30,962 bases of DNA from a virus, in the IMG/VR virus record IMGVR_UViG_3300005471_000040, positions 1 to 30,962 of that record. One strand, given 5' to 3'. The translations under genes were made by a program, and so were the position numbers. The notes beneath the pieces are model-generated. The model was not told the DNA's origin. It made no database searches and saw only the letters and a program-made list of their open reading frames with translations. Shown here one piece after another: positions 20,328-27,637 of this stretch (position 1 is the stretch's first letter; every line of letters starts with the position of its first letter).

Positions 20328-20756
20328 TCAGCCACGCTCCAATCGGGTTGCTAGTTGGTCCTGATGGGTGGAGAAGTCCTCGACCCAGTCGGCGGGGCCG
20401 GCGTGCCGGTGCGGGTTGCGGCTCTGACGCCAGTCGCCGTCCTTGACGAGGTAGATCTCCGGGCGGGTGCGGTGCTCCGCGAAGCACCGTTGCCGGGACT
20501 CGAACCGGAAGACGGTCATCCCGTCGCCGCGGCGCGTCTCGCGGAAGGTGCGGCGCGACTCGGTCCGGATGTAGGCGGCCTGCTGCGCGCCGAGCTGCGT
20601 GGACTCGTCGATGACGGTGTCCCAGCCGTGCAGCCACGCCTGGCACCCGACCTTTTCGCAGGCCGCGGCGACGGTCTTGTCAGGCGGAGCGACGATCTGG
20701 AACGTGCGGTACGCCCGCGCGGGTCCCAGCGGCTGGATCCGGTTGACCGGGCGCAT
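20328..20756 (-). CDS. Conserved hypothetical protein of the tail region, 142 aa
   Basis: ATG at 20756 overlaps the upstream stop (TGATG). It begins MRPVNRIQPLGPARAYRTFQ and contains CEKVGCQAWLHGWDTVIDES and REIYLVKDGDW-type strands (EIYLVKDGDWRQSRNP). I know similar proteins between the tail genes of Streptomyces-type phages but not their function. Cys at CEKVGC and a Cys in RQRCFAEH could bind metal. It sits between the two tail-tube paralogues, an unusual slot. Confidence 0.7.
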   Translation of the reverse strand: MRPVNRIQPLGPARAYRTFQIVAPPDKTVAAACEKVGCQAWLHGWDTVIDESTQLGAQQAAYIRTESRRTFRETRRGDGMTVFRFESRQRCFAEHRTRPEIYLVKDGDWRQSRNPHRHAGPADWVEDFSTHQDQLATRLERG

Positions 20757-21496
20757 CAGATCCTCACCGCCGCTTCGTTCCGGGTGAACGACACCGCGAA
20801 CACGGCATTGGTGAACGTGCCCGACGTGATGGCCCGCACGTACCGGCGGACGGTCGCATCCGTCGCGCCGGCCAGTCGCTGACTGGTGCGCCCGGTGGCC
20901 GCGGTGAACGCGCCGCTGGTGATGTTGGCGAAGGAGACGTTGTCGGCGGAGTCCTGCAGCGTCACGGTCACGCTGGTGCCGGTGAGCGCGAACACGTGCA
21001 GGTACGCCTGCCACCCGAACGCCGTCGAAACGGTGGTGAAGTCGACCCCGGTCCCGTTCGTGGCCGTGGTGTCGGTGCGCTGCCCGGCTGTCAGCTGCCG
21101 TCCCCAGTCGAGCCCGTAGCTGTTGGACAGCGCCTGGGCTGCGATGGTCAGGGAGCCGTCAGCGCCGCGGGTGGGGTCGTAGCCGATCTGCTTGCCAACC
21201 GTGGACGCGGCCGGGTTGCCCAGGGTCTGACCGCGGAAGTAGGACACCTCCCTGTCGATCGTGGGCAGGCTGGAGAGCCGGGCGTGGGCCTGGTTGGCGG
21301 CGGGGTTGAAGAACGCGGAGTATTCGATGCTGCCGTCCCGCAGCCCCAGGATCCGCTCATGAGCGGACTTGTCGATGCCGGTGACGTCGAAGGTGCCGGT
21401 GACACCGGAGCTGATGCCGCCGAGCGACCCGATGTCGCCGGAGAGGTCGTACCCGCCGACGTACAGCTGGTCCCCCAGCCCTGTCTGCTTGCTCAT
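20756..21496 (-). CDS. Major tail-tube protein with C-terminal beta domain, 246 aa
   Basis: ATG at 21496 overlaps the upstream stop (ATGA). Residues 1-140 are the tube domain (GGYDLSGDIGSLGGISSG, VTGIDKSAHERILGLRDGSI, FNPAANQAHARLSSLPT, GQTLGNPAASTVGKQIGYD). Residues about 150-246 are an added beta sandwich (AYLHVFALTGTSVTVTLQDS, RRYVRAITSGTFTNAVFAVS), a known decoration on siphovirus tail tubes that can bind carbohydrates. It follows the tail terminator gene in transcription order, as expected. Confidence 0.8.
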   Translation of the reverse strand: MSKQTGLGDQLYVGGYDLSGDIGSLGGISSGVTGTFDVTGIDKSAHERILGLRDGSIEYSAFFNPAANQAHARLSSLPTIDREVSYFRGQTLGNPAASTVGKQIGYDPTRGADGSLTIAAQALSNSYGLDWGRQLTAGQRTDTTATNGTGVDFTTVSTAFGWQAYLHVFALTGTSVTVTLQDSADNVSFANITSGAFTAATGRTSQRLAGATDATVRRYVRAITSGTFTNAVFAVSFTRNEAAVRI

Positions 21497-21951
21497 GAGC
21501 TCTGCGTCCAAACGTCGTTGATGACCAGGGGCAGGTTGATCGTCATGACCCGGAACATCTTGCGGTCCTGCTCGAGGTAGCCGGCCTTCGCGGAGAGGCC
21601 TTCGCCGAACTGGCCGAGGAGATCGACGTTGCGGACCCGGTCGCCGAGCGTGAAGTCGCTGGCGTAGGCGCTCATCAGCGCGTCGGTGGCCGCGACGAGC
21701 TTCGGGTCGATCAGGTCCTGAGGGTCGGCCAGCATGTTGCTGTAGAGCCGCACGTTGACGATCAGGATCGCGGCGGTGGCGGCGAGCCCGGAAGCCTGGG
21801 CGGCCGGGCGGAGGTCCTGTACCCAGATCGCGGCGGTCAGGCCGTTGCCGGGCGCGTTCTTCGGCTCGTGCCGGTTCACGCGCTCGAAGTGCCCGGTCGC
21901 GGCGACGTGCGACTCGGCGGCCTGGAGGATCGCGAGGGTGTCCAAAGCCAT
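21493..21951 (-). CDS. Tail terminator protein, 152 aa
   Basis: ATG at 21951 overlaps the upstream stop (TGATG). It begins MALDTLAILQAAESHVAATGHFERV and continues with AIWVQDLRPAAQASGLAAT, a strand ILIVNVRLYSN and DPKLVAATDALMSAYASDF, then GYLEQDRKMFRVMTINLPLVI at the end. This is the profile of lambda gpU/tail-terminator-like proteins of actinophages, which cap the tail tube and join it to the head. Order (connector, gp10-like, terminator, tube) supports the call. Confidence 0.8.
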   Translation of the reverse strand: MALDTLAILQAAESHVAATGHFERVNRHEPKNAPGNGLTAAIWVQDLRPAAQASGLAATAAILIVNVRLYSNMLADPQDLIDPKLVAATDALMSAYASDFTLGDRVRNVDLLGQFGEGLSAKAGYLEQDRKMFRVMTINLPLVINDVWTQSS

Positions 21952-22337
21952 CAGGCACCGCCGAGCTGCTCGATGTAGCGGCTGAATGTGGCGTCAGCGA
22001 TCTCGCCGGCGCTCTCCTGCAGCTCCTGCGTTATGCGGCGGAACGTCCCGTAGCCCTTGAACCTGGTGGTCTTGTTCCGCGAGCCGGTGCCCTCCAGCCA
22101 CGGGCCGTAGTAGTACCCCTGGTCGGTGATGTCCCACCGCTCCTCGCTGACGCGGTCGGTGATGATCTTGGAGCGGTACTTCCCGGTCTCGTGGCGCAGG
22201 ACCGACTGCAGCCGGTTCTGCACGGCGTTCTCGCCTTCCTCGGCGACGGCGCGCAGGGCCTCCTCGATGCCGGCTTGCACGATCTGCGGGGCGGTGCCGT
22301 CCAGCAGCGGGCCCTTGACCGTGATCTCGACGCCCAT
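21951..22337 (-). CDS. HK97 gp10-like head-tail joining protein, 128 aa
   Basis: ATG at 22337 overlaps the upstream stop (TGATG). N-terminus MGVEITVKGPLLDGTAPQIV, helix EEALRAVAEEGENAVQNRLQ, then TGKYRSKIITDRV and GYYYGPWLEGTGSRNKTTRFKG. This is the gp10 family signature (helix, then T-G-x-Y/L-x-x-S and YG-x-W-L-E-x-G). The protein forms part of the neck and stopper between the portal/connector and the tail terminator. Confidence 0.85.
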   Translation of the reverse strand: MGVEITVKGPLLDGTAPQIVQAGIEEALRAVAEEGENAVQNRLQSVLRHETGKYRSKIITDRVSEERWDITDQGYYYGPWLEGTGSRNKTTRFKGYGTFRRITQELQESAGEIADATFSRYIEQLGGA

Positions 22338-23392
22338 CAGACGGCCCTCACGCGGGCGCGGCGGCCGTAGGTGCGCCGGACGGACTCCCGCAGCCCCACC
22401 AGGCCCGCGCCGGGCGCCTCGCGGCCGCTCTCGCCCTCACCGACCTCCTTGGCGTAGGCCGAGGACTCCTGCTGCAGCTCATTGAGCGTCTCAGCGACGC
22501 ACAGGGCGTGCACGGGCCCGGGCACGACGTGGCGGGTGATCGCCGCGGCGTCGTCGTGCGTAGCCGCCGTGGTGCCCACGGCGCCGCGGGTGACTGTGAG
22601 CCGGCGGGGCGCGTAGACGTCGGCCGTCGGCGCCGTGTGCGCGGCCAGGGTCGTGCCGTCGACGGCGCGGATGACGATCAGGTTGTTGCCGGCGATGTCG
22701 ACGATCAGCATGCGCTCGGCGTCGATCAGGATGACCTCGTCCACCGCGAACGCCGAGCCAGTCGTCACGACCACCGTGGCGTCGGCCATGGACGCCGTCA
22801 GGCTGGTCTGCAGGTTCTGGGTCGTGTCCAGCATCGTCTTGGCCGTGACCAGCATCCGCTCGGTGTCGACCTTGACCAGGTCGCCGACGCCGATCGCCGC
22901 CGAGTCGGTCACGTCCACCGTGGTGGTCGACGTCGACCCGATCGCGTTCTCCAGGGACCCGGCGGGCGCGTCGGTCGCCGTGTGCCCGTACTCGCCGGTG
23001 ACGGCGATGGCGCGCTGGTGGGTGTCGCCGGCGGAGAACGACGCCGAGCTCGCCAGGTCGATCTCGATGTGCGTGTAGGGCGGGCCGGTGTCCGGGCGCA
23101 GGAAGTAGTCCGCGGCGGCGATCGCCGTGCCGGCGGCGGTCAGCGTGGCGACCGAGACCAGCTCGTCGCGGTCGAGCCAGAGCCGCCAGGGGCTGGCGCC
23201 GGAGCGGTTGGGCCAGTCGAAGTACCGGGTGTCGGTCTGCGGGTAGAAACGGCGCAGCAGCAGGCCCTCGACCGAGCGGGACGAGGAGTCCAGAGCGCGG
23301 TCGATGCGCCCGTTGCTGCGGGCGCCGTCGGCGAAGTCCAGCGCGGCCCGGATGTCCTCCCGGGTCGCGTAGACGGGCTGCGTGATCGCCAT
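22337..23392 (-). CDS. Head-tail connector (adaptor) with ERM-motif beta insert, 351 aa
   Basis: ATG at 23392. Residues 1-145 match the gp6-like adaptor: YATREDIRAALDFADGARSN, then VEGLLLRRFYPQTDTRYFDW, and DRDELVSVATLTAAGT. Residues about 150-290 are an insert with repeated beta units around VDTERMLVTAK, IDAERMLIVDIAGNN and RAVDGTTLAAHTA. A related unit ends the large tail protein. The C-terminal helix HVVPGPVHALCVAETLNELQ closes the adaptor fold. It attaches to the portal ring. At 351 residues it is about twice the usual adaptor length because of the insert. Confidence 0.75.
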   Translation of the reverse strand: MAITQPVYATREDIRAALDFADGARSNGRIDRALDSSSRSVEGLLLRRFYPQTDTRYFDWPNRSGASPWRLWLDRDELVSVATLTAAGTAIAAADYFLRPDTGPPYTHIEIDLASSASFSAGDTHQRAIAVTGEYGHTATDAPAGSLENAIGSTSTTTVDVTDSAAIGVGDLVKVDTERMLVTAKTMLDTTQNLQTSLTASMADATVVVTTGSAFAVDEVILIDAERMLIVDIAGNNLIVIRAVDGTTLAAHTAPTADVYAPRRLTVTRGAVGTTAATHDDAAAITRHVVPGPVHALCVAETLNELQQESSAYAKEVGEGESGREAPGAGLVGLRESVRRTYGRRARVRAV

Positions 23393-23418
23393 TCCTTCGC
23401 TCTCGCTTTCTGGAGCCA

Positions 23419-23442
23419 GCCAGCCCCCGTGCGGGGCCTGGC
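23419..23442 (-). terminator. Hairpin upstream of the connector gene
   Basis: GCCAG-C-CCCC / GGGG-C-CTGGC with one C:C mismatch and a GTGC loop, in the 81-bp gap between the 58-aa gene and the connector. No T-run; it may tune expression between head and neck genes. Confidence 0.4.
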
Positions 23443-23473
23443 AGGAGTGGGGTGGTGCTATGCGGTTGTCAGG

Positions 23474-23650
23474 TCAGATCAGGCGTCCGTCGCGGGGGTA
23501 CTCGTAGTCCCCGTCGGGGCAGTACCAGATGCCGTTGTGCTCGAGGAGGGGCGTTCCCCCGAACGGGCACGCTTGCGGGGGCTGGGCTTGCTCGGCTCGG
23601 CGGTCTTCGGCGGCTTCGCGGGCGATGTCTCGGAGCTGCTCCCAGCCCAC
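23474..23650 (-). CDS. Small Cys-motif protein, 58 aa, overlapping another gene
   Basis: GTG at 23650 with GGAGGAGG directly upstream, the better SD of the pair. It begins MGWEQLRDIAREAAEDRRAE and ends with ACPFGG...WYCPDGDYEYPRDG. The layout (MGWEQL, a Gln/Pro stretch, CP..G, YCP.DG) is a family I know from mycobacteriophages and other actinophages next to head-tail genes. It has only two Cys. It lies -1 relative to the 94-aa gene and covers most of its 3' half. Function unknown. Confidence 0.75.
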   Translation of the reverse strand: MGWEQLRDIAREAAEDRRAEQAQPPQACPFGGTPLLEHNGIWYCPDGDYEYPRDGRLI

Positions 23651-23763
23651 GGCTCCTCCTCCTGGTCGGCCAGGGCCGGCGTGGTGTCGGGCAGCAGGCC
23701 ACGGGCGCGGACGCTGGTGACGGTCGCGTCGGTGAACCCGCCGATCCGGTTGATCTTCGCCAT
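23479..23763 (-). CDS. Small head-region protein, 94 aa
   Basis: ATG at 23763, two bases after the preceding gene's stop. The first 38 residues (MAKINRIGGFTDATVTSVRA, then GLLPDTTPALADQEEEP) look genuine and resemble short actinophage head-region proteins. The remaining 56 residues are Ser/Pro/Thr/Lys-rich and lie out of frame over the 58-aa gene, so they may be a passive by-product. A -1 slip near the GGAGGAGGAG run could also join the two frames into one protein, but no canonical slippery site is present. Confidence 0.55.
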   Translation of the reverse strand: MAKINRIGGFTDATVTSVRARGLLPDTTPALADQEEEPWAGSSSETSPAKPPKTAEPSKPSPRKRARSGERPSSSTTASGTAPTGTTSTPATDA

Positions 23764-23765
23764 GG

Positions 23766-24257
23766 TCAGGCCGATGCCACGCTTGCGCCGTCGTCCAGCG
23801 GGACGTACACGAGGGTCCACTTGGTGGCCCCGGTGGTGTCGGTCGCCGTCGTCTTCAGCTGGATGACGCCGGCCGGGACGACGAAGCCGCCGCCGACCGG
23901 GGTCTTGGCCACCGCGTGGGTGGGGACCTCCGTGCCGCCCTCCTTCTGCGTGCCGAGCAGGGCTGCCTGGATGCCGTGGACGGTGTAGAGGGTGCCGGCG
24001 GCGTCCGAGGTGCAGACGGTCGCGGCGGCGAGGTCGGCGGCGGCGCCGACCGTGGGGTCGGCCTCCACGCTGAGGCTGTTCACGGTGCCGTCGAAGACGG
24101 TGGTGACCTCGCCGATCAGCGCGGTCACCACGACCCGACCACCGGAGATGGTGAACAGGGACTGCGTGGTGGACGCCGGCAGGATCGCCGCGGCCTTCTG
24201 GACGCGGATGCCGAGCGCCATGGCCCGGATGTCGGCGCCCTGGATGATGGTGCTCAT
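23766..24257 (-). CDS. Head-associated structural protein, 163 aa
   Basis: ATG at 24257 with GAAGGGG seven bases upstream. Mostly beta: LFTISGGRVVVTALIGEVTT, LSVEADPTVGAAADLAAAT, GVIQLKTTATDTTGATKW, LVYVPLDDGASV. The pattern (ISGGRV.VT..IGEVTT, then TVG...DLAAA) is common in actinophage proteins encoded after the capsid gene, probably decoration or accessory head proteins. Directly downstream of another such gene. Confidence 0.7.
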   Translation of the reverse strand: MSTIIQGADIRAMALGIRVQKAAAILPASTTQSLFTISGGRVVVTALIGEVTTVFDGTVNSLSVEADPTVGAAADLAAATVCTSDAAGTLYTVHGIQAALLGTQKEGGTEVPTHAVAKTPVGGGFVVPAGVIQLKTTATDTTGATKWTLVYVPLDDGASVASA

Positions 24258-24271
24258 GATTCAGCCCCTTC

Positions 24272-24748
24272 TCACGCTGTCAGACTGGACTGGAGGTTCG
24301 CCGGATCGCGCATGACCGTCAGGTCGTGAATGATCGCGAAGCACAGGCCGGTGTCGACGGTGACCTGCACCTGGTCGTAGCCGTCCGAGAGCTGCGTAGC
24401 CCGGACCGTGAACACGCCCGTGTCGTTCGTGGTCTCGTCCGACAGGTCGAACGTGTTGTCGGCGAACACGGCGTCGCCGTTCTCCGTCCACGTGCCACCG
24501 ACGTCGGGGCCGACGTGGGCGCGGGAGACCCCGTTGGATCCCTCGACACCGGAGACGGTGAAGACGTTCAGGTCGATCTCGGAGTTGACGGACTTCGAGT
24601 CGGTCTGCGTGACGGTCGCGATGGCGGCACCGGTGCCGGCGTCGCCGAACACGAACGTGACCGCGCCTGCGCGGGTGAGGGGGATGTTGAGGCCGGAGGC
24701 GGTCTTGATGACGTTGAAGACCGCGCCTAGCCCTTCGACTGCGTGCAT
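24272..24748 (-). CDS. Head-associated structural protein, 158 aa
   Basis: ATG at 24748 with AAGGAAGG about nine bases upstream. First gene after the capsid-gene hairpin. Beta-rich: NIPLTRAGAVTFVFGDAGTG, VFTVSGVEGSNGVSRAHVG, NDTGVFTVRATQLSDGYDQV, CFAIIHDLTVMRDPANLQ. The closing R-D/T-P-A-N-L motif is frequent in actinophage head proteins in this slot. Probably a decoration or head-completion protein; not proven. Confidence 0.7.
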   Translation of the reverse strand: MHAVEGLGAVFNVIKTASGLNIPLTRAGAVTFVFGDAGTGAAIATVTQTDSKSVNSEIDLNVFTVSGVEGSNGVSRAHVGPDVGGTWTENGDAVFADNTFDLSDETTNDTGVFTVRATQLSDGYDQVQVTVDTGLCFAIIHDLTVMRDPANLQSSLTA

Positions 24749-24794
24749 GATTTTTTGCCTTCCTTCTCGGGGCGTTACTGCCGGTTCGGAACTG

Positions 24795-24826
24795 GCCCCG
24801 GCAGGGGCGTTACTGCCTGCCGGGGC
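24795..24826 (-). terminator. Hairpin after the major capsid gene
   Basis: Perfect 11-bp stem GCCCCGGCAGG (24795-24805) / CCTGCCGGGGC (24816-24826), 10-base loop, just after the capsid stop. Direct repeats GGGGCGTTACTGCC at 24769-24782 and 24804-24817 overlap it. It is a probable partial terminator or mRNA-stabilising structure that raises capsid output over downstream genes. Confidence 0.6.
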
Positions 24827-24835
24827 TGGCTCAGG

Positions 24836-26182
24836 TCAGGCCCGGTCCGCCAGCTGCACGAACGGGGTCAGGGTGGTGGCGCCCTTGTTGGGCGTGATCG
24901 CGGACTGGATCCAGGGGCGGCCGTCGACGCGCTCGATGAACCGGATCGCGGTCTGGTCGTTCTGGAACTTGAAGTGCGGCGACGTCATCGCCTGGATGGC
25001 CTGGCGGTCGCCCAGCAGGTAGTAGCCGAGGTCGACGAAGTTGATGTCTCCGTCGTCGCCGAGGGTCTCGGCCTTCTCGGTGAACAGCACCGGGCGGCCG
25101 AGGATCGTCATCGGCGGGCCCTCGACGCCGTTGTTCAGCCACACCGCGCTGCCGCCGGTGCCGACGGACAGCGCCATGGTGGCCAGCTCGGGGAAGGTGT
25201 TGATGTGCGCGATCCAGACCGCACGGCCCAGGGAGGTGGGGAGCATCCGGGAGTACATCTTGACGATGTTCTCCCAGACGATGGTGTCGGCGGTCTGGCC
25301 GGACTCCTTGGCGACCTCGACCGCGGCGGCGGCGTTGAGAAAGCCGAGCGGCTCGCCGACGCCGGTGCCGCGGATGAACGCGATGTCCTCGAACCAGGCG
25401 ATGGCCTCGGGGAAGACCTCGTTGATGAAGACCTCGAGGCTGATGATGCTGTCGGTGAACAGCTCGTTGGGGACCTCGGAGTAGGCGGTGAGCTTCTTCG
25501 CCTCGAGCTTGACCCGGCCGAACTTCGGTGACGTGTCGGTCAGCGTGCCGGACTCTTCGGTCCACGCCGCCGTGACGCCGCCGTAGACGTTGGAAGCGTG
25601 CGAGGTCTGGTCGATCGTCGGGAACGGGACCGTGAGGGTCTCCATCGGGATCACGCGGGCGCGGGGGCGCACGATCGCGGTCTCCAGTGCGACGCGCAGC
25701 AGCTCCGAGCGGAGCGTCTCCGGGATCAGGAACCCGCCATCGGAGCCGACGGTCGAGCCGAACGTGTTGCGGATCGCGTCGAGCTTGGCCCGCTTGCCGG
25801 CCGCGGCCTCGGTCCGGTTGCCGTGGAAGATGGTGGAGAGGAACTCCCGGTTGGAGTCGAAGATCTTTTCCTGGTCGATCTTCGCGCCCGGCGCGGTCTG
25901 GGAGTACAGGCCCTGGCCCCTGGTGTTGACCGGGGCGTTGGGGTCCAGGTTGAGCCGCGGCACCTTGGCGTCGGGGTTGTCCTTGAGCCACTGCGTCAGG
26001 ACTCGCTGCGTCTCTTCCTTGACCTGGACGGCGATCGAGGAGTCGGCCGACATCGTGGCCTTGGCGTAGGACGAGATGAACTCGGTGAACGTCGGCTTGT
26101 CGGAGAACACCTGCTGCATCTTGACCGAGTCGCCGAGCATGTCCTCCAGCTCGGCGGCCGTCTTCGGAATCGTGAGCTTCAC
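24836..26182 (-). CDS. Major capsid protein, HK97 fold, 448 aa
   Basis: GTG at 26182 overlaps the protease stop (GTGA) with GGAAGGGA upstream. The N-terminal 130 residues are helical and charged, like the delta/scaffold domain removed by the protease. The body has STVGSDGGFLIPETLRSELL, a typical capsid start, then RPRARVIPMETLTVPFPTID, AWTEESGTLTDTSPKFGRVK, YSEVPNELFTDS, FIRGTGVGEPLGFLN and TILGRPVLFTEKA. These blocks define the HK97-like family. It assembles the icosahedral shell. Cleavage probably lies near residue 110-140. Confidence 0.95.
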   Translation of the reverse strand: MKLTIPKTAAELEDMLGDSVKMQQVFSDKPTFTEFISSYAKATMSADSSIAVQVKEETQRVLTQWLKDNPDAKVPRLNLDPNAPVNTRGQGLYSQTAPGAKIDQEKIFDSNREFLSTIFHGNRTEAAAGKRAKLDAIRNTFGSTVGSDGGFLIPETLRSELLRVALETAIVRPRARVIPMETLTVPFPTIDQTSHASNVYGGVTAAWTEESGTLTDTSPKFGRVKLEAKKLTAYSEVPNELFTDSIISLEVFINEVFPEAIAWFEDIAFIRGTGVGEPLGFLNAAAAVEVAKESGQTADTIVWENIVKMYSRMLPTSLGRAVWIAHINTFPELATMALSVGTGGSAVWLNNGVEGPPMTILGRPVLFTEKAETLGDDGDINFVDLGYYLLGDRQAIQAMTSPHFKFQNDQTAIRFIERVDGRPWIQSAITPNKGATTLTPFVQLADRA

Positions 26183-27066
26183 GACGTCATCCCTTCCTTG
26201 AAGGCCGCCCGAAAGGCGTCCGGGTCGAACTGGAACTCCGGCCGCTTGCCGGGAGTCGGTGGGGCCGGCGCCTGGGCGCGGCCGGCGTACAGGAACCGCT
26301 CGTACGCGGTGCGGAAACGGTCGGCCGGAACCGGCTCGTCGTCGTCCTCTTCGGGGTCGGCCGGCGGGTCATCCTCCGCGGGCTCTTCCGGGTCCTCGGT
26401 GGGGTCGGCCGGGTCGTCTTCCTCGTCGGGGTCGGGCGTGTTCTTGGGTCCGGACACGGCCTCGTCGGCGAGGCCGGCGTCGACGGCCTCAGTCGCGGAG
26501 TACCACGTCTCGGCGCGCATGAGCTCGCGCCAGTCGTCGGCCTTGCCACCGGCACGGTCGGCGTAGATGCCGGCGATCGTGTCGGAGATGCGGTCCAGGA
26601 GGGCCTTCATCTCCTCCATGTCCGCGGCGTTCCCGACGCAGAACCCGAGGGCGTCGTGGATCATGAGCTGGCTGCCGCGGTTCATCTTCACGCTGTCGCC
26701 GGCCATGGCGATGTAGCTGGCGGCCGAGGCGGCCATGCCGTCGACGACGACGTTCACGGTGGCCGGGTGGTCGGCCAGCGCGTTCATGATCGCGAGGCCG
26801 TCGAACACGTCGCCGCCGGGGCTATTGACGTGCAGCTCGATGACGCTCGAGTCGATCGCGAGGAGCTCGTCGACGAAGGTCTGCGCGGTGGTCCCCCAGT
26901 ACCCGATCTCGTCCATGAGGTCGATCCGGGTGGTGTCCGTCTCGGCGTTGGCCACGACACGGACCCGGGACGCGACCGGGGGGCGGGGGCGTTCGTCACG
27001 GGCCCGCAGGTGCTGCCAGACCTCGGAGACGAGACGACCCGGCACGGATGCCCGCCCTGTAACCAT
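26179..27066 (-). CDS. ClpP-like prohead protease with acidic scaffold-like tail, 295 aa
   Basis: ATG at 27066 with AAGGGAG six bases upstream. Residues 34-205 match the ClpP/S14 head protease: VIELHVNSPGGDVFDGLAIM, catalytic S114 in VDGMAASAASYIAMAGD, catalytic H137 in LMIHDALG, then AETWYSATEAVDAGLAD with the likely Asp. Residues 206-255 are a very acidic Asp/Glu/Pro tract, and residues 255-295 are a helical end (RFRTAYERFLYAGRAQ, DPDAFRAAFKEG). Such acidic tails can serve as scaffold. It trims capsid N-termini during prohead maturation. First gene of the leftward late operon. Confidence 0.92.
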   Translation of the reverse strand: MVTGRASVPGRLVSEVWQHLRARDERPRPPVASRVRVVANAETDTTRIDLMDEIGYWGTTAQTFVDELLAIDSSVIELHVNSPGGDVFDGLAIMNALADHPATVNVVVDGMAASAASYIAMAGDSVKMNRGSQLMIHDALGFCVGNAADMEEMKALLDRISDTIAGIYADRAGGKADDWRELMRAETWYSATEAVDAGLADEAVSGPKNTPDPDEEDDPADPTEDPEEPAEDDPPADPEEDDDEPVPADRFRTAYERFLYAGRAQAPAPPTPGKRPEFQFDPDAFRAAFKEGMTS

Positions 27067-27211
27067 CTGCCGCTCCCTTGTTACGGACCGTAACTTTGTT
27101 ACGCGCCGTAGCCTACATGCGTGGATGCACTCCAGGCATGCACCAGGTGGGGTTCATGCATCGAGTGCATCCACACTGACGGCAGAGCGCGTGAGGGGCG
27201 GGTGACAGGTG
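27067..27211. promoter_or_regulatory. Divergent late control region with paired dyads
   Basis: Between two operons pointing apart. Dyad 1 GTTACGGACCGTAAC (27080-27094) has perfect 7-bp arms about a single central base; dyad 2 GTTACGCGCCGTAGC (27098-27112) is a close imperfect copy 18 bp away. Beyond them a perfect 11-bp inverted repeat GTGGATGCACT (27121-27131) / AGTGCATCCAC (27164-27174) encloses GCATGCA and ATGCAT palindromes. No promoter hexamers fit well in either direction, which hints at an activator-dependent late promoter pair. Confidence 0.65.
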
Positions 27212-27637
27212 ATGGCGACACGGCGCAGGACTCCCTCGGTGCTCACCGCGCTGCACACGGCACTGCGGGCGAAGCCGCCGGCTGACGCGGACGGCGCCAC
27301 GGTGGCGCTGGCCAAGCGGTACGCCCTGGAGCTGGACGACTCCGCGCCCATCTCCAAGGCGATGGTCAAGATCCTGCGCAGGCTCCAGCAGGAGGGCCGA
27401 TACGACGAGTACGACGAGCTGCTGGATCTGGCGACCCGGATCGAAGAGGTTCACGTCGCGGCGGTGGTCGGGCCCAAGCTGCTCGCCGCGCTCGAGTCCC
27501 TCCAGCTGACGCCGAAGGCGCGCACCGGCGTGCTGCAGGGAGGGGGTACCCCGGATGCTGACCCTGGCGCAACTGCCCTCGACGAGCTCCGAAATCGTCG
27601 GGCGAACCGAGCCGCGGCTGTGGACCCGTCCTCTTAG
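27212..27637 (+). CDS. terS: Small terminase subunit, 141 aa
   Basis: ATG at 27212; a GTG one codon earlier has slightly better spacing to GAGGGG. Basic N-terminus (MATRRRTPSVLTALHTALRA), helices ALAKRYALELDDSAPISKAM, ILRRLQQEGRYDEYDELLDL and VVGPKLLAALESLQLTPKAR, ending RNRRANRAAAVDPSS. All-helical, about 140 residues and directly before the large terminase: the profile of actinophage small terminases, which bind pac/cos DNA and regulate the motor. It overlaps the large-subunit gene by 83 bp. Confidence 0.85.
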   Translation: MATRRRTPSVLTALHTALRAKPPADADGATVALAKRYALELDDSAPISKAMVKILRRLQQEGRYDEYDELLDLATRIEEVHVAAVVGPKLLAALESLQLTPKARTGVLQGGGTPDADPGATALDELRNRRANRAAAVDPSS

